In this document: positions 1 through 7,124 of the stretch, piece after piece
Position numbering within the stretch: the stretch's first letter is position 1
Layout: each line of letters opens with the position of its first letter
NCBI RefSeq assembly: GCF_049445995.1
Contig: NZ_JBMSDZ010000006.1
Location: 62,001 to 126,000 of the forward strand
Source of the DNA: Dyella_A sp049445995
GTDB taxonomy: Bacteria; Pseudomonadota; Gammaproteobacteria; Xanthomonadales; Rhodanobacteraceae
Reading direction: 5' to 3'
DNA length: 64,000 nt
Notes under the pieces: generated by a model
What the model was told of the DNA's origin: nothing
Seen by the model: the letters and a program-made list of their open reading frames with translations, nothing else
The model's database searches: none
Translations under genes and position numbers: made by a program

Positions 1-1
1 G

Positions 2-1309
2 TGCGCCGGCGCACTGTTCGTCCTCGCCGCCGGTGCCGGCGTCGCGCAGGACGCGCCCGCCGCGCCGCCGGCAGCGCTCACCGCGGTCAAGGCCGCGCAC
101 TGGATCGATACCGAGTCCGGCCGCGAGCGCGGCCCGGTGGTGGTGGTGATCAAGGGCGAGCGCATCGCCGAGGTGCGCGCCGGCGCCGACGTGCCGGCCG
201 GTGCGACCGTGATCGACCTGGGCGACGCCACGCTGCTGCCCGGCCTGATCGACGTGCACGTGCACCTCACCTCCGACCCCACCACCAGCACCGGCAACTA
301 CTACCGCGACGCGCTCACCCGCAGCGCGATGGACGACGCGGTGCTGGCGCCGACCCTGGCCAGGCGCACGCTCGACGCCGGCTTCACCACGGTGCGCAAC
401 GTCGGTGCGCCGGCCTATATCGACGTGGCGCTGCGCGACGCAATCGATCGCGGCCAGATTCCCGGCCCGCGCATGCTGGTGGCCACCGTGGCGATCGGCT
501 CCACCGGCGGCCACGCCGACGACAGCACCGGATTCTCGCCGGACATCACTTTCGGCGGTCCCAGCGGGGTGGCCGACGGCGTCGACGCGGTGCGTGCGAA
601 AGTGCGCGAGAACGTCAAGCGCGGTGCCGACGTGATCAAGTTCATGGCCAGCGCCGGCGTGCTCAGCAACGAGGCCTCGGTGGGCGCGCCGCAGTACTCG
701 CAGGCGGAGATGGACGCGATCGTCGACGAGGCGCACCGCTGGGGCAAGAAGGTGGCCGCGCACGCGCACGGCGCCGAGGCGATCGACATGGCGATCCGCG
801 CCGGCGTGGACTCGGTGGAGCACTGCAGCTTCATCGACGCGGAGGGCCTGAAGCTGGCCAAGGCGCGCGGCACCTACCTCGACTTCGACATCTACAACGA
901 CGACTACATCCTCGCCGAATACGCCAAGCTCGGCACGCCGCCGGCGCAGATCGCCAAGGAGAAGCTGGTCGGCCGCGTGCAGCGCGAGAACTTCCGCAAG
1001 GCGGTGCAGGCCGGCGAGAAGATGGCCTTCGCCACCGACGCCGGCGTCTACCCGCACGGCTGGAACGCCAGGCAGTTCGCCAAGATGGTGCAGTGGGGCA
1101 TGACGCCGATGCAGGCGATCCAGTCCGCCACCTGGAACGCCGCCGACCTGCTCGGCTGGCGCGACCGCGTGGGGGCGATCAAGCCGGGCCTGTACGCCGA
1201 CCTGGTGGCGGTGAAGGGCGATCCGCTGAAGGACGTGAGCGTGCTGGAGCACGTCGACTTCGTGATGAAGGGCGGCCGCGTGGACAAGCCGGACGCCGCC
1301 GCCCGCTGA
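2..1309 (+). CDS. Secreted amidohydrolase family protein (5' end outside window)
   Basis: Metal-dependent hydrolase of the amidohydrolase superfamily (imidazolonepropionase/Xaa-Pro dipeptidase-like branch), probably acting on an amide or peptide substrate in the periplasm. The frame is open from base 2 and begins inside a signal-peptide-like stretch (GALFVLAAGAGVAQ), so the true start lies upstream; the first ATG at 137 is internal. Visible motifs: HVHL metal ligands at about 257-265, a lysine in GADVIKF at about 638 (the position of the carbamylated lysine in this family), HAH at 761-769, the EHCSF histidine at 821, and the FATDAG aspartate at 1037. The C-terminus has the usual GxIxPGxxADLVAV closing strand. 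The substrate cannot be told from sequence. The family call is firm. Confidence 0.88.
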   Translation, partial: CAGALFVLAAGAGVAQDAPAAPPAALTAVKAAHWIDTESGRERGPVVVVIKGERIAEVRAGADVPAGATVIDLGDATLLPGLIDVHVHLTSDPTTSTGNYYRDALTRSAMDDAVLAPTLARRTLDAGFTTVRNVGAPAYIDVALRDAIDRGQIPGPRMLVATVAIGSTGGHADDSTGFSPDITFGGPSGVADGVDAVRAKVRENVKRGADVIKFMASAGVLSNEASVGAPQYSQAEMDAIVDEAHRWGKKVAAHAHGAEAIDMAIRAGVDSVEHCSFIDAEGLKLAKARGTYLDFDIYNDDYILAEYAKLGTPPAQIAKEKLVGRVQRENFRKAVQAGEKMAFATDAGVYPHGWNARQFAKMVQWGMTPMQAIQSATWNAADLLGWRDRVGAIKPGLYADLVAVKGDPLKDVSVLEHVDFVMKGGRVDKPDAAAR

Positions 1310-1472
1310 GCCGCGATGCGCATGGTCGGGGTGGCACCGGCCATGCACGGCCACGCGCAGGAAACTGCGAACGTGGACGGCACTTGACTGCGGTCAAGGC
1401 GGGTCGGATGGCCGGCGAGGATCCTGCGTGCAACGTCGCCGCCATGTGCGACATCATGCTGGAGGAATCGCC

Positions 1473-2858
1473 ATGAAAGTCTCGCCGCTGTTCCGATGCA
1501 CCCCGGGCCGTCGCGCCGGTGCCGGCGCCGCGCTGCTCGGGTTGATGATGCTGGGGCTGGGGCTGCTCGCCCGGCGCGTGGAAGCGGTCCCCTCGTTCGC
1601 ACGCCAGACCCAGCTGCCATGCACGGCCTGCCATGTCGGCGGTTTCGGCCCGCAGCTCACCGCCTTCGGCCGCCAGTTCAAGCTGATGGGCTACACCATG
1701 AAGACCGGCAACGGCGCGAACGTGCCGCTGTCGGCGATGCTGGTGGAGTCGTTCACGCACACCGCCAGGGCGCAGGTCGATCCGCCCGCCAGCGGCTTCA
1801 GCCGCAACGACAACACCGAACTGCAGCAGGCCTCGGTGTTCCTCGCCGGCCGCCTGAGCGAGCACGTGGGCGCGTTCGCGCAGGCCACCTACTCGCAGAA
1901 CGGTGGCCTGCTCGGCTGGGACAACATGGATGTGCGCTACGCCAACAGCTTCAACGCCGGCAAGCACAACGCGATCTGGGGCGTGTCGCTCAACAACAAC
2001 CCCACCGTCACCGACGTGTTCAACACCGCGCCGGCCTGGCAGTACCCGTACATGTCCGCCGACCTCGCCCCCGGCGCGCCGGCCATGCCGATGCTGTTCG
2101 GCGGCCTCGGTGGCCAGGTGATCGGCGTCAACGCCTACCTGCAGCTCGACGGCCGCTGGTACGGCGAAGTGGGCGCCTACCGTTCGCTGTCGCCGTCGTT
2201 CCTGCGCAAGGTGAATGCCGGTTTCGACGGTCGCCTCGCCTCCACCGCGCCGTATGCCCGGTTCGCCTACACCTGGAGCCTGCCAGCCGGCGAACTCACC
2301 ACGGGCGGCTTCTACCTGCACGCGCGGCGCGGGCTGCCGGGCGTGAACGCGGCGGGTCAGGCGGTGGCGCAGCCCGGGCCGACCGACCGCTTCGACGACT
2401 TCGGCCTGGATGCCAGCTACCAGCGCGCCTTCGGCAGCGACCATCGGATGACGGTCAATGCGCTGTACGTGGGCGAGCGGCAGAAGCTGGACGCGACATA
2501 CGCCTCCGGTGCGTCGACCTACCATACCGGCCGGTTGAGCGCGCTCAACCTGGCCGCCAGCTACTGGTATCAGGACACCTGGGGCGCCACGGTGAACCTG
2601 TTTGCCGACAACGGCCGCCGCGATCCGCTGCTGTACGGCAACGACGGCAAGCCGGACACCCGCGGCGGCATGCTGGAGGCCGACTGGAATCCCTTCGGCC
2701 ACGCCGACTCGTGGGCGCGGCCTTTTGCCAACGTGCGCGTGGGCCTGCAATACACCTGGTTCACCCGCTTCAGCGGTCGCGTGCACAACGTGGACGGCGC
2801 CGGCCGCCGCGCCAGCGACAACAACACGACCTTCCTCTACGTGTGGCTCGCGATCTGA
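1473..2858 (+). CDS. Secreted protein with one c-type haem motif and a beta-barrel-like body
   Basis: 461 aa. The start at ATG 1473 follows GGAGGAATCGCC, a clear ribosome binding site. The N-terminus has a signal peptide (hydrophobic residues about 16-33), then the mature part opens with VPSFARQTQLPCTACHVGG, containing a CxxCH haem c motif, and an FGPQLTAFGRQFK segment. The remaining ~390 residues are rich in alternating aromatic/polar strands with Asn/Gly turns and end LYVWLAI, as in outer-membrane barrels. Proteins of this type are usually annotated as cytochrome c or hypothetical and are little characterised. I infer an outer-membrane protein with one covalently bound haem; its electron partner is unknown. 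It stands alone between the amidohydrolase and a hairpin. Confidence 0.7.
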   Translation: MKVSPLFRCTPGRRAGAGAALLGLMMLGLGLLARRVEAVPSFARQTQLPCTACHVGGFGPQLTAFGRQFKLMGYTMKTGNGANVPLSAMLVESFTHTARAQVDPPASGFSRNDNTELQQASVFLAGRLSEHVGAFAQATYSQNGGLLGWDNMDVRYANSFNAGKHNAIWGVSLNNNPTVTDVFNTAPAWQYPYMSADLAPGAPAMPMLFGGLGGQVIGVNAYLQLDGRWYGEVGAYRSLSPSFLRKVNAGFDGRLASTAPYARFAYTWSLPAGELTTGGFYLHARRGLPGVNAAGQAVAQPGPTDRFDDFGLDASYQRAFGSDHRMTVNALYVGERQKLDATYASGASTYHTGRLSALNLAASYWYQDTWGATVNLFADNGRRDPLLYGNDGKPDTRGGMLEADWNPFGHADSWARPFANVRVGLQYTWFTRFSGRVHNVDGAGRRASDNNTTFLYVWLAI

Positions 2859-2870
2859 GTCCACGCACCG

Positions 2871-2896
2871 CCGCTGCCCGTTCGCGCGGGCAGCGG
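2871..2896. terminator. GC-rich hairpin after the haem c barrel gene
   Basis: Perfect 10-bp inverted repeat (CCGCTGCCCG / CGGGCAGCGG) with a 6-nt loop, 13 nt after the stop at 2858. It has no strong T-run, so it is a weak or non-canonical terminator for the upstream gene. Confidence 0.4.
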
Positions 2897-3127
2897 CAGT
2901 GCGCTCGGCCGAGCGCGCTCCAGTCCACCGGCTCCTCGTTCCCGCGGCTCCTCGTTCCCAGTGATCTCGAAGATCAGCTGGCGGTAAACGAAAAGGGCCG
3001 CGTCGAGGCGATCGATGCGGCCAAGGGTTTGAACCGACCACTGCCATGGACGGAGCCGGTGTCGGAGGGGATCCGAAGCGGCCCGCGCACTATGGCGAGG
3101 CGGCGTCTCGGATCCCGCGACGGGTCG

Positions 3128-4003
3128 TCACGGCGTGGCCGCGGCGGACGCGTTCCAGCGCAGCACCGCCAGCACCGGGAAATGGTCCGACGGGTACACC
3201 GCGCCCTCGTGCGCGGTGATCGTGTCGGCGCGCAGTGCGGTGAAGCCGCGGGTGAGAATCCAGTCGATGCGCTTGGTCGGCGTGCCGGTGAAATTGTGGA
3301 AGGTGTTGTCCGGGCCGGCATGCTCCGGCGCGCTGGTGCGCGCGTCGACGAGCAGGCCGGTGAGCAGCGCGTGCGCTTCGCTGGCCGGCGTGGTGTTGAA
3401 ATCGCCGGTGAGCACGATCGGCACGCCCTTGGGCAAGGCCTGCAGGCGCGCCAGGATCTCCCGGGCGCCCTTGCTGCGCGCCGGCTCGTCGCGGTCGCGG
3501 TAGGGCAGGTGGGTGTTGAAGAAATAGAAGCGGCGACCGTCCGCCTTCCGCTCGAACAGCGCCCAGGTGACCATGCGCGGATACGGGTGCCCCCAGCTGA
3601 TGCTGCCGGGCACGTCCGGCGTGTCGGACAGCCAGAAGTTGCCCGAGGCGATCACCTTCAGCCGGTCGCGGCGATAGAACACGCCCATGTGCTCGTCGCC
3701 CTCGCCGCCGCGGCGGCCCTCGCCGAACCAGGCGTACTGCGGCAGCTTCGCCACCACGTAATCGCCCTGCCGCCTGTGCAGCTCCTGCGTGCCGAACACG
3801 TCGGGGTCGGCATCGCGCACGGTGCGCACGAACAGCTCGCGACGGTTCTCCCACACGTTCACGCCATCGGCCGAGGGCGTGCGCACGTTGAAGGTCATCA
3901 CGCGCAGGTCGGGCGGCGGAGCGGCGCGCGGTGCCGACGTGGCGCAGCCGGCGAGGGCGGCGGGCAGCAGCGCGCAGAGCATCCAGCGGATGTGTCGGTG
4001 CAT
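3128..4003 (-). CDS. Lipoprotein of the endonuclease/exonuclease/phosphatase (EEP) fold
   Basis: 291 aa. The N-terminus is a lipoprotein signal with lipobox LAGC (Cys about residue 19), so the enzyme is probably membrane-anchored on the periplasmic side. The body has the EEP motifs in order: VMTFNVR (Asn metal ligand), GTQEL (catalytic Glu), GDFNTTP (Asp/Asn pair), RIDWIL and SDHFPVLAVL (the C-terminal Asp-His pair). All catalytic positions are present. Family members cleave phosphodiester or phosphate ester bonds in nucleic acids, sugars or lipids; the export signal argues against DNA repair and for a scavenging or phospholipid/sugar phosphate role, but the substrate is not deducible. It is transcribed in the same direction as pncA, which ends 46 nt upstream of its start. 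Confidence 0.85.
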   Translation of the reverse strand: MHRHIRWMLCALLPAALAGCATSAPRAAPPPDLRVMTFNVRTPSADGVNVWENRRELFVRTVRDADPDVFGTQELHRRQGDYVVAKLPQYAWFGEGRRGGEGDEHMGVFYRRDRLKVIASGNFWLSDTPDVPGSISWGHPYPRMVTWALFERKADGRRFYFFNTHLPYRDRDEPARSKGAREILARLQALPKGVPIVLTGDFNTTPASEAHALLTGLLVDARTSAPEHAGPDNTFHNFTGTPTKRIDWILTRGFTALRADTITAHEGAVYPSDHFPVLAVLRWNASAAATP

Positions 4004-4048
4004 GGCGAGGGTTCCAGGCAGGTCAGGTGGGCAGGTCAGATGGACAGG

Positions 4049-4699
4049 TCAGGTGGACAGGGCGGCGGCATCGGCCAGCCCGATGCCATCGCGTTGCATG
4101 GCCGCCCGCGTGGGCGCATCGCCGGCCGGCGTCACCGGCCGGCACAGCTCCCACAGCACGTGGGTGCGAAAGCCCAGCCGCGCGGCGTCCTGCGCGCTCC
4201 ACAGCACGCACACGTCGCGCGCCAGGCCGCACAGGTAGACCTCGTCCACGCCGCGCTCGCGCAGCCAGCCGGCCAGTCCGGTGGGCGGGCGCGTGCCGGC
4301 CGGGCCGTGGTTTTCCCGGAACGCGCTGTACGAATCCACGCGCGGGTCGCTGCCCTTGCGGATCACCGCGTCCACGCTCGACCAGTCCACGTCCGGGTGC
4401 AGCGCGGCGCCCGGCGTGCGCTGCACGCAGTGCTCCGGCCACAGCGTCTGCGGCTGCTCGTACAGCGTGATGCTCTCGAACGGCGCGCGACCCGCGTGCG
4501 AGCTGGCGAAGGAGACGTGCCCGGCCGGATGCCAGTCCTGCGTGGCGACTGCGTGGCCGAAGCGGCGCGCACGCAGCAGCGCGTCGATGCCGGGCACGAT
4601 CGCGTCGCCTTCGTGGCAGGCGAGCGCGCCGCCGGGCATGAAGTCCGGCTGCAGGTCGATCACGATCAGGGCGGCGCGGGAGAGGTCGATGGCGGACAT
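4049..4699 (-). CDS. pncA: Nicotinamidase
   Basis: 216 aa from MSAIDLSRAAL. Deamidates nicotinamide to nicotinate in NAD salvage (cytoplasmic cysteine hydrolase, isochorismatase-like fold). The triad is visible: Asp in VIDLQPDFMPGG near residue 16, Lys in IRKGSD, and Cys in LARDVCVLW. Metal-site residues DWHP and SFASSH are also present. Start choice: ATG 4699 gives the usual family N-terminus but has no clear ribosome binding site. An in-frame ATG at 4735 lies only 1 nt after AGGAGG, too close to be ideal, so the start is uncertain by 12 codons. The family is certain. Confidence 0.92.
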   Translation of the reverse strand: MSAIDLSRAALIVIDLQPDFMPGGALACHEGDAIVPGIDALLRARRFGHAVATQDWHPAGHVSFASSHAGRAPFESITLYEQPQTLWPEHCVQRTPGAALHPDVDWSSVDAVIRKGSDPRVDSYSAFRENHGPAGTRPPTGLAGWLRERGVDEVYLCGLARDVCVLWSAQDAARLGFRTHVLWELCRPVTPAGDAPTRAAMQRDGIGLADAAALST

Positions 4700-4817
4700 G
4701 CGGGTCGGGCGTATCGGGGAAGGGCGTTCGATCATGCCTCCTCGCCACGCGGCGCGTCGAGGCGAGTGCGTCGCGCGCGGGCGCTCTGCGACCATGCGGC
4801 GATGTGACAATGCGGCG

Positions 4818-4901
4818 ATGTCCGCGCGCCGCCTGTTTCCGCTGCTGCTGTTGCTCGGCCCGGCCGCCGCCGCGGCCCCTGACGACAAGGCCCTTCCATG
4901 A
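4818..4901 (+). CDS. Possible 27-aa signal-peptide-like small ORF
   Basis: ATG 4818 to TGA 4901 encodes a short peptide with a positively charged start, a run of six hydrophobic residues including LLLLL, and an alanine-rich end resembling a signal peptidase site. Its stop overlaps the start of the HAD remnant (ATGA). A 12-bp direct repeat (ATGCGGCGATGT at 4795 and 4810) lies at its start. There is no obvious ribosome binding site. It may be a remnant of a secreted protein gene or chance; nothing supports expression. Confidence 0.2.
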   Translation: MSARRLFPLLLLLGPAAAAAPDDKALP

Positions 4902-5032
4902 TCGCGATGATCGGCTTCGACGCCGACGACACCCTCTGGCACAGTGAGGGCTACTACCAGGCGGCCAGCGCCACGTTCGTCGACATCGTGGGGCGCTACG
5001 TCGACCTCGCCGCCAACGCGCGCGATAACTGA
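4898..5032 (+). pseudogene. N-terminal fragment of a HAD-family hydrolase
   Basis: 44 codons beginning MIAMIGFDADDTLWHSEG, the nucleophile motif I (DxD) of a HAD phosphatase family whose members are normally about 220-240 aa. The reading stays family-like up to VGRYVDLA and then stops at TGA 5030-5032. Motifs II-IV and the cap are absent from all frames downstream before the next gene at 5205. I read this as a gene truncated by deletion. It could not be catalytic. Confidence 0.7.
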
Positions 5033-5204
5033 ACGCGTTCAGCAGCGTGAGCGCGCAGGGCTCGCGCGGTCACATCGATGAAGGCGATACAAGCGTGCAT
5101 TTCACGCCCCGGGTCGGGCGCCATCGGCAGCATGTGTACCGGCGAATCCCCCCCCGTTCGCCGGGCGCCCTGTCGACGCCCCACCCACTGCCGAGGAACT
5201 CCCC

Positions 5205-5660
5205 ATGAGCAAGACCGACCACGACGTGAAGGTACTCAACGACCTCATCGAAACCGCCATCGACAGCGCCGACGGTTACCGGGAAGCGGCCAAGGACGCC
5301 GACAACACCCGCTTCGCCGGCAGCTTCGCCAGCCGCGCGCAGGAACGCGCACAGGTGACCGGCCAGCTGCAGCGCCAGGTGCGCCTGCTTGGCGCCGAAC
5401 CGGAGGACGACGGCTCGGTGCTGGCGCGGGCGCACCGCATGTTCGTCAACCTGCGCAAGTCGCTCAGTTCGGGCGATACCGCGGTGGTCGACGAGGTGGA
5501 ACGCGGCGAGGACCACATCAAGGCAAAATTCGAGCACGCGCTCAAGGATGACACGCTCTCGCCGCCGACCCGCTCGGTGATCATGCAGGCCTACGTATCG
5601 GTGAAGGCTGGCCACGACCAGATGCGCGATCTCAAGCAATCGTTGCATCGCCAGAACTGA
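5205..5660 (+). CDS. PA2169-type four-helix-bundle protein (DUF2383)
   Basis: 151 aa, all-helical, charged and without membrane segments. It matches the ferritin-like DUF2383/PA2169 family in layout: N-terminal VKVLNDLIETAIDSADGYREAAKDA, a central FASRAQERAQ helix, and a C-terminal helix with KAGHDQMRDLK. The function of the family is unknown; members often occur with stress-related genes. A ribosome binding site (GAGGAA) precedes ATG 5205 by 6 nt. It is monocistronic as far as can be seen: about 170 nt upstream and 80 nt downstream are non-coding. Confidence 0.85.
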   Translation: MSKTDHDVKVLNDLIETAIDSADGYREAAKDADNTRFAGSFASRAQERAQVTGQLQRQVRLLGAEPEDDGSVLARAHRMFVNLRKSLSSGDTAVVDEVERGEDHIKAKFEHALKDDTLSPPTRSVIMQAYVSVKAGHDQMRDLKQSLHRQN

Positions 5661-5742
5661 GAGGCCGAGCGTGCGATGCAGCGGCCCCGCCCCGGCTGGG
5701 CCGCTGCTACAGTGCGCGCGCTTTCCCACCGGCGATGCCGTC

Positions 5743-6228
5743 ATGTCCGCTGCTGCCCGCGATGGCGTCCCACGCATCGTGCTTGACACCAATGTCTGCC
5801 TGGACCTGTTCGTGTTCCGCGATGTGGCGTGTGCGTCGCTCGCCGCGGCGCTGGCGGCCGGGCAGGTGCAGGCGGTGGTCGATGCGGCCTGCCGCCGCGA
5901 ATGGCTGCGGGTGCTCGAATATCCCAGCGTGCCGATCCGCCCCGAGCAGCGTGCGGAGCTGCGCGAGCGCTTCGACGCCGCGGTGCACCTGCTGGCCGAG
6001 CTGGCGACATCCGCCGGCCTCGCGCCGCTGCCGACCTGCCGCGATCCGGACGACCAGAAATTCCTGGAACTGGCGCTGACCAGCGACGCGCCGTGGCTGA
6101 TCAGCAAGGATCGCGACCTGCTCAAGCTGGCCCGGCGCACGCGCAAGGCGGGGCTGTTCCTGATCCTGAAACCGGAACAATGGTCGCCGGCGCTGATCGG
6201 TCGCGCGCTCGCGCCGGGCGTGGCGTAG
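5743..6228 (+). CDS. PIN-domain putative ribonuclease (orphan toxin-like)
   Basis: 161 aa from ATG 5743; the frame is open further upstream, but those residues look non-coding. It has the COG1569-type PIN fold: LDTNVCLDLF with the first acidic ligand, a central Glu in RREWLRVLEYP, DPDDQKFLELAL and LISKDRDLLKL with the last acidic residues. PIN proteins are Mg2+-dependent RNases and many are toxins, but no antitoxin-size ORF lies next to it: the upstream gene is the DUF2383 protein and the downstream gene a CPxCG protein. It may be a solitary domesticated PIN RNase. The family call is strong, the toxin role is inference. Confidence 0.8.
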   Translation: MSAAARDGVPRIVLDTNVCLDLFVFRDVACASLAAALAAGQVQAVVDAACRREWLRVLEYPSVPIRPEQRAELRERFDAAVHLLAELATSAGLAPLPTCRDPDDQKFLELALTSDAPWLISKDRDLLKLARRTRKAGLFLILKPEQWSPALIGRALAPGVA

Positions 6229-6341
6229 GCGGCCACAGGTCCGTTTGCGGCGCATCGGCAGCCGGCATGCGGCGATCCGGGCATGGGGCGGCGAGGGCGG
6301 CTGTGCTTCAATCGGCAGCCCCCACTTCGCGAGTCGCCGCC

Positions 6342-6530
6342 ATGCTGGATACCGTGCCGATCGACTGCCCCTACTGCGGCGAGCCGATCGAGATCTACAT
6401 TGAGCCGGCCGAGGAGTCGCACCGCTATGTCGAGGACTGCCCGGTGTGCTGCCGGCCGATCACCGTGTCGGTGCAGGTGCATCTCGACGGCGAGATCAGC
6501 GTGAGCGCCAGTTCGCAGGACGACGCGTGA
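6342..6530 (+). CDS. CPXCG-motif cysteine-rich protein
   Basis: 62 aa with two cysteine knuckles: CPYCG at residues 9-13 and CPVCC at 33-37, as expected for a small zinc ribbon. It matches the widespread gammaproteobacterial CPXCG family of unknown function. The start ATG 6342 is the first in frame giving the conserved beginning; longer versions of the frame are not protein-like. The C-terminus is acidic (EISVSASSQDDA). The neighbouring genes give no functional hint. Confidence 0.85.
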   Translation: MLDTVPIDCPYCGEPIEIYIEPAEESHRYVEDCPVCCRPITVSVQVHLDGEISVSASSQDDA

Positions 6531-6566
6531 GCGTGCGGCTTGCCACGCGCCGTCAGGGAGTGCGCC

Positions 6567-6959
6567 ATGCCGTATGACCAGTCGTGGATGGGCTACGGCT
6601 TCGTCGGCGGCCTGCAGGCCGGGGCGATCAGCGCCGTGGCCGGTGCGCTGCTGTTTGCGCTGTTCCACGCGATCGGCCGTCGCGGCCGCTGGAGCGAGGC
6701 GAAGAAGATCGGCTGGTCGTACCTGCTGGCACTCGCGCTGAGCGGCGGCGGCGACATCGGCAACCTGTTCTATTTCAACTTCGGCAAGCTGCAATCGCTG
6801 GTCCTGCTGCGCGCCAAGCTGGCCGAGGTGCACGATCCGGACAACCTGGGCACGCGCGCATTGTGCGAAATGGTCGGCGTGGGCGTGGGCATCTTCGCCG
6901 CGTGGCTGGTGATCGACTGGCTGGCGCGGCGCCACGCCCGGGGCGGCGCGTCGCGCTAG
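6567..6959 (+). CDS. Small inner-membrane protein, unrecognised
   Basis: 130 aa from ATG 6567, which is preceded by AGGGAG at a good distance. Three hydrophobic segments: about residues 15-37 (GGLQAGAISAVAGALLFALF), 50-72 (SYLLALALSGGGDIGNLFYF) and 103-122 (EMVGVGVGIFAAWLVIDWLA). The C-terminus is Arg/His-rich, suggesting a cytoplasmic tail. I do not recognise the family. The gene stops 2 nt before the large palindrome at 6962, which probably ends its transcript. Confidence 0.65.
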   Translation: MPYDQSWMGYGFVGGLQAGAISAVAGALLFALFHAIGRRGRWSEAKKIGWSYLLALALSGGGDIGNLFYFNFGKLQSLVLLRAKLAEVHDPDNLGTRALCEMVGVGVGIFAAWLVIDWLARRHARGGASR

Positions 6960-6961
6960 CG

Positions 6962-7068
6962 CGAAACCTGTAGGAGCGCACCCTGTGCGCGAATGCTTTT
7001 GGCGTTTGGCTTTGATGCCGATCAGGAGCAAAAGCATTCGCGCACAGGGTGCGCTCCTACAGGTTTCG
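6962..7068. repeat. REP-like palindrome, full copy 1
   Basis: Two perfect 39-bp inverted arms (6962-7000 and 7030-7068) around a 29-bp centre. The arm contains the core TAGGAGCGCACCCTGTGCGC followed by GAATGC and TTTT. The same core recurs at 47839-47973 and in half form at 36470-36496. It sits between two convergent genes, so it may act as a bidirectional terminator or mRNA stabiliser. The family looks like a dispersed REP element; mobilisation by a RAYT transposase is only a guess, and no such gene is in the window. Confidence 0.9.
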
Positions 7069-7124
7069 GATGTTGCTGAATTTCAGCGGCGCAACACCAG
7101 CGGCGTCGCGCCAGGGCATCCCCC

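Noticed and set aside
1..1476. 491-codon plus-strand ORF in frame 1 overlapping the amidohydrolase
   Set aside because: Arginine-rich shadow typical of high-GC DNA; the overlapping frame carries all amidohydrolase motifs.
5743..6228. PIN protein as part of a toxin-antitoxin operon
   Set aside because: No antitoxin-like ORF on either side; reported as an orphan PIN protein only.
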